Below are positions 61,907 to 64,000 of a stretch of 64,000 bases of DNA, one piece after another. The stretch spans positions 6,780,501 through 6,844,500 of the forward strand of contig CP126191.1 in the NCBI GenBank assembly GCA_030272155.1, given 5' to 3'. The notes beneath the pieces are model-generated. The model was given only the letters and a program-made list of their open reading frames with translations, made no database searches and was not told where the DNA came from. The stretch's first letter is position 1. Each line of letters starts with the position of its first letter. The DNA is from Tetradesmus obliquus. Lineage: Eukaryota; Chlorophyta; Chlorophyceae; Sphaeropleales; Scenedesmaceae. The translations under genes were made by a program, and so were the position numbers.

Positions 61907-63579
61907 CTAGCAGCCAAAGCCCTCGCTGCGCACGTCCTGCAGTGTCTGCTGCGCTGCCGCGACCAGCTGCTGTGCGTGCGCCTCGTCAGCGGTGAGGGCG
62001 TCCAGCGCCGCCCGCAGCTGCGCCTCGTGCGTGCGCCTGGCGCGTCGCTTGGCATCCAGCAGCCGCTGCCGCTTGGCCAGCTGCACACACACGCAGCATA
62101 CGACGTGCAACAGACACAGTTGACTATAAGCTTATCTTGCCACAGGCTTTCGCCAATTGCTGGCAGGATGTGTGCTATGTACACTGCGCTGAGCCAGGAT
62201 TGCCTGTGACACCCAGCAAGCAGGCAAATTACAGCAACAGTCAGACAAAACTTTGTGGCAATATGCCAGCAGCTAGCTCGACAGCGTCAAACCTCCTGCA
62301 CTGCTGCTGCACGTGCTGCCAGCGGCTGCAGCGCGCACCTGCTTCTCCGCCCTCGCCACTGCTGCCTGCTTAGCCAGCTTGCGCGCTGCCGCCACCACTG
62401 CGGCATGGTTGGGGTCCAGCGGTGCAACCAGGCCCTGCTGCATGGCTGACGAGGACAGGCCCAGCCCCCGCAGGTATGCACGGTTGGCGGCCACACGCGC
62501 CTGGCCGCCAAATCATGTAGATTCACAGCAGAACAGAGCGAGCAGGAACAGCCAGCAACAAATTTGAAGCAGAACAGGGAAAGCAGGAACACGGCAGATT
62601 GTGTCTTGGTGTTGACGTGCAGCAGATACGGGGCTCAACCCCAGTGGTGGCAGGTTTACTGTACAGCCCCATGTGCAACCCCTCTGTGCAGACAACTGCC
62701 AGCCGTACGCCGTGCATGGCATGCAACTAAACACAACTCCTTTGCGTTGAGCTTATAAGCCACCTTTGCAGCGCCCGCTCACCTCCCTGGCCAGTGCCAG
62801 TGATGACAGGTACTCCACCTCCTCCTCATCACTCTCAGCAGCAGCACCATCAGCAGCAGCTGCCGCCTCGTCTGCATTGCCGTCAGCCTCCTCAGCAGGG
62901 TACAGCGGCTGCTGCTGCCGCTGCTGCTGCCAGCCGGGGCCTGCTGCAGGCCCGCTGCTGCTGCTGCCGGGCTGCCCTACCAGCCTGTCCAGTGTGTCCC
63001 AGCAGACCAGGTCGGCGCTGGGATGCTGCAAGTCAAACAGCACCTGCTCTGCTTCACTCATACCTGCAGCTTCTGTTTCACATACCGTGATCACATCCTC
63101 TGCTGCTGCCTGCTGCTGCTGCTGCTGCTGGTGGTGGTGCGCCTGCTGCCGCCGCCACACCACGCACACCTTGTGCAGCAGCGCCTGCACGGCCCGCATC
63201 AGCGCAGGCTGCTCCAGCAGCACAGCACGCAGCAGCGGGTCGGCAGTGCAGCCCAGGATGGCACCCTGGCTGAGGCAGATGGGAGCCACCCGCAGCAGCA
63301 CAGACGGCTTCACAGCAGGGGCCTGCGGCACAGCAGCTTGCTCTGCTGCAGGATCTTCTGCAGCATCCTCTGCAGCATCCTCTGCAGCATTGTCTGCAGC
63401 ATCTGGCTCATGAACATCCCCTGCAGCAGTACTTGCTCGTGAGCTGCCTGCGACACAGTCCATGCCGACTCCCCTGCTGCTGCCTGATGCGTTGTCTGCT
63501 GCACCCTGGCATGGCGACTCTGGTGTGCACCGGCTGCTGGTGTTGCCAGCAGCGTCTGGAGCATCTCTGCTCTCAGCAA

Positions 63580-63619
<40 letters not shown>

Positions 63620-64000
63620 CTTTGTGCGTTCTCTGCAGGTGCGCTTCTTCTTGCTGGCTGCCGCCTTGAATGCTGCTGGACGCTTTCTTGCACCCTGCAC
63701 TTTGGCACCACTCGCAGTTGCTGTCAATGCGGCTGCTGCTGGTGCTGCTGGTGGTGCTGCTGCTGCTGCTTGAGCTGCTGGCATGGCCACAGGCAGCGCA
63801 GCAAGCATTGCTGGGTCCTGCGGATCTACCTGTTCACCGACTGCCTGCCTGTTGTGCCACCTGGTACTGCCAGCAACAGCAGCTCTGCGCGCTGCAGCCC
63901 GGCTCAAGCAGCGCTTGGCTGCTTTGTGCTTGTGATGGGCTTGCTTCAGAGCAGCTTTGTGCGGCTGCACTTTGTACAGAAGCTGCGCGCTGCTGTTTGC
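61907..64000 (-). CDS. Unknown Ala/Gln-rich, nuclear-looking protein (5' end outside window)
   Basis: Three exons seen, read leftward: 62783 to beyond 64000, 62339-62500 and 61907-62080, phase 0 at both junctions; 517 residues to the stop, still open at the window edge. The first visible part is basic (HKHKAAKRCLSRAAARRAA and RKRPAAFKAAASKKKR), a strong nuclear-localisation candidate. Then come a poly-Ala run from CTG repeats (about 63582-63618), an acidic AED repeat, and an ordered-looking Leu-rich segment (SVLLRVAPICLSQGAIL, LLRAVLLEQPALMRAVQALL). After another Gln-rich stretch and an acidic patch (ESDEEEVEYLSSLALARE) the C-terminus is a basic helical region (AVVAAARKLAKQAAVARAEK, AKRQRLLDAKRRARR). 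The layout suggests a chromatin or RNA-associated protein, but no family is recognised. Confidence 0.68.

Overview
This window is nuclear DNA of a green alga, most likely a chlorophycean. The genes are split by short introns with GTGAGN or GTGCGN donors and CAG acceptors. CAG/CTG repeats run through exons and introns alike. The recognisable proteins are eukaryotic and partly plant-type (plastid-era PDX1, a NEMP/PNET2 membrane protein, a YbaK domain with plant-like flanks). A cilium gene (CFAP53) says the lineage makes or recently made flagella. No bacterial operon, tRNA, rRNA or CRISPR array was seen. All exon borders below were derived by hand from splice signals plus reading-frame phase, and every multi-exon model given closes in frame.

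Layout. 0-14 kb: TMCO1 (+), an acidic Gly-Gly-Tyr repeat protein (-), a NEMP-type nuclear-envelope protein (-), an unrecognised low-complexity protein (+), and the RNase P/MRP subunit POP4 (-). 14-24 kb: a 948-residue Ser/Thr kinase with a long disordered tail, followed by about 5.2 kb of G/T-rich DNA without a gene. 24-33 kb: a gene joining a YbaK-type aminoacyl-tRNA editing domain to a DEDDy 3'-5' exonuclease (-), the exosome subunit RRP42 (-), and a DUF962/Mpo1-like membrane protein (+). 34-42.4 kb: three tandem copies of an unknown two-exon gene, each preceded by a TATA box and an array of ~180-bp repeats; copy B carries a SINE-like insertion with 14-bp target duplications. 42.8-64 kb: a SIRT5-like sirtuin (+), the DEAH helicase PRP43/DHX15 (-) with four C/D box snoRNA genes in one intron, PDX1 (+), CFAP53 (-), a small secreted protein (+), and the 3' part of an unknown nuclear-looking gene (-).

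How the genes relate. Several genes belong to RNA processing: POP4, RRP42, the tRNA-editing/exonuclease fusion, PRP43 and its intronic snoRNAs. The PRP43-snoRNA pairing is functionally suggestive, because Prp43 acts in ribosome biogenesis and snoRNA release. Divergent pairs with 340-500 bp between start codons (POP4/kinase, RRP42/DUF962, PRP43/PDX1, CFAP53/secreted protein) probably share bidirectional promoters. The most novel material is the three-copy gene family with its repeat-bearing promoters, the snoRNA cluster, the YbaK-exonuclease fusion, a sirtuin with no visible zinc cysteines, and a NEMP protein whose tail holds a motif reminiscent of giant-virus adaptor domains.
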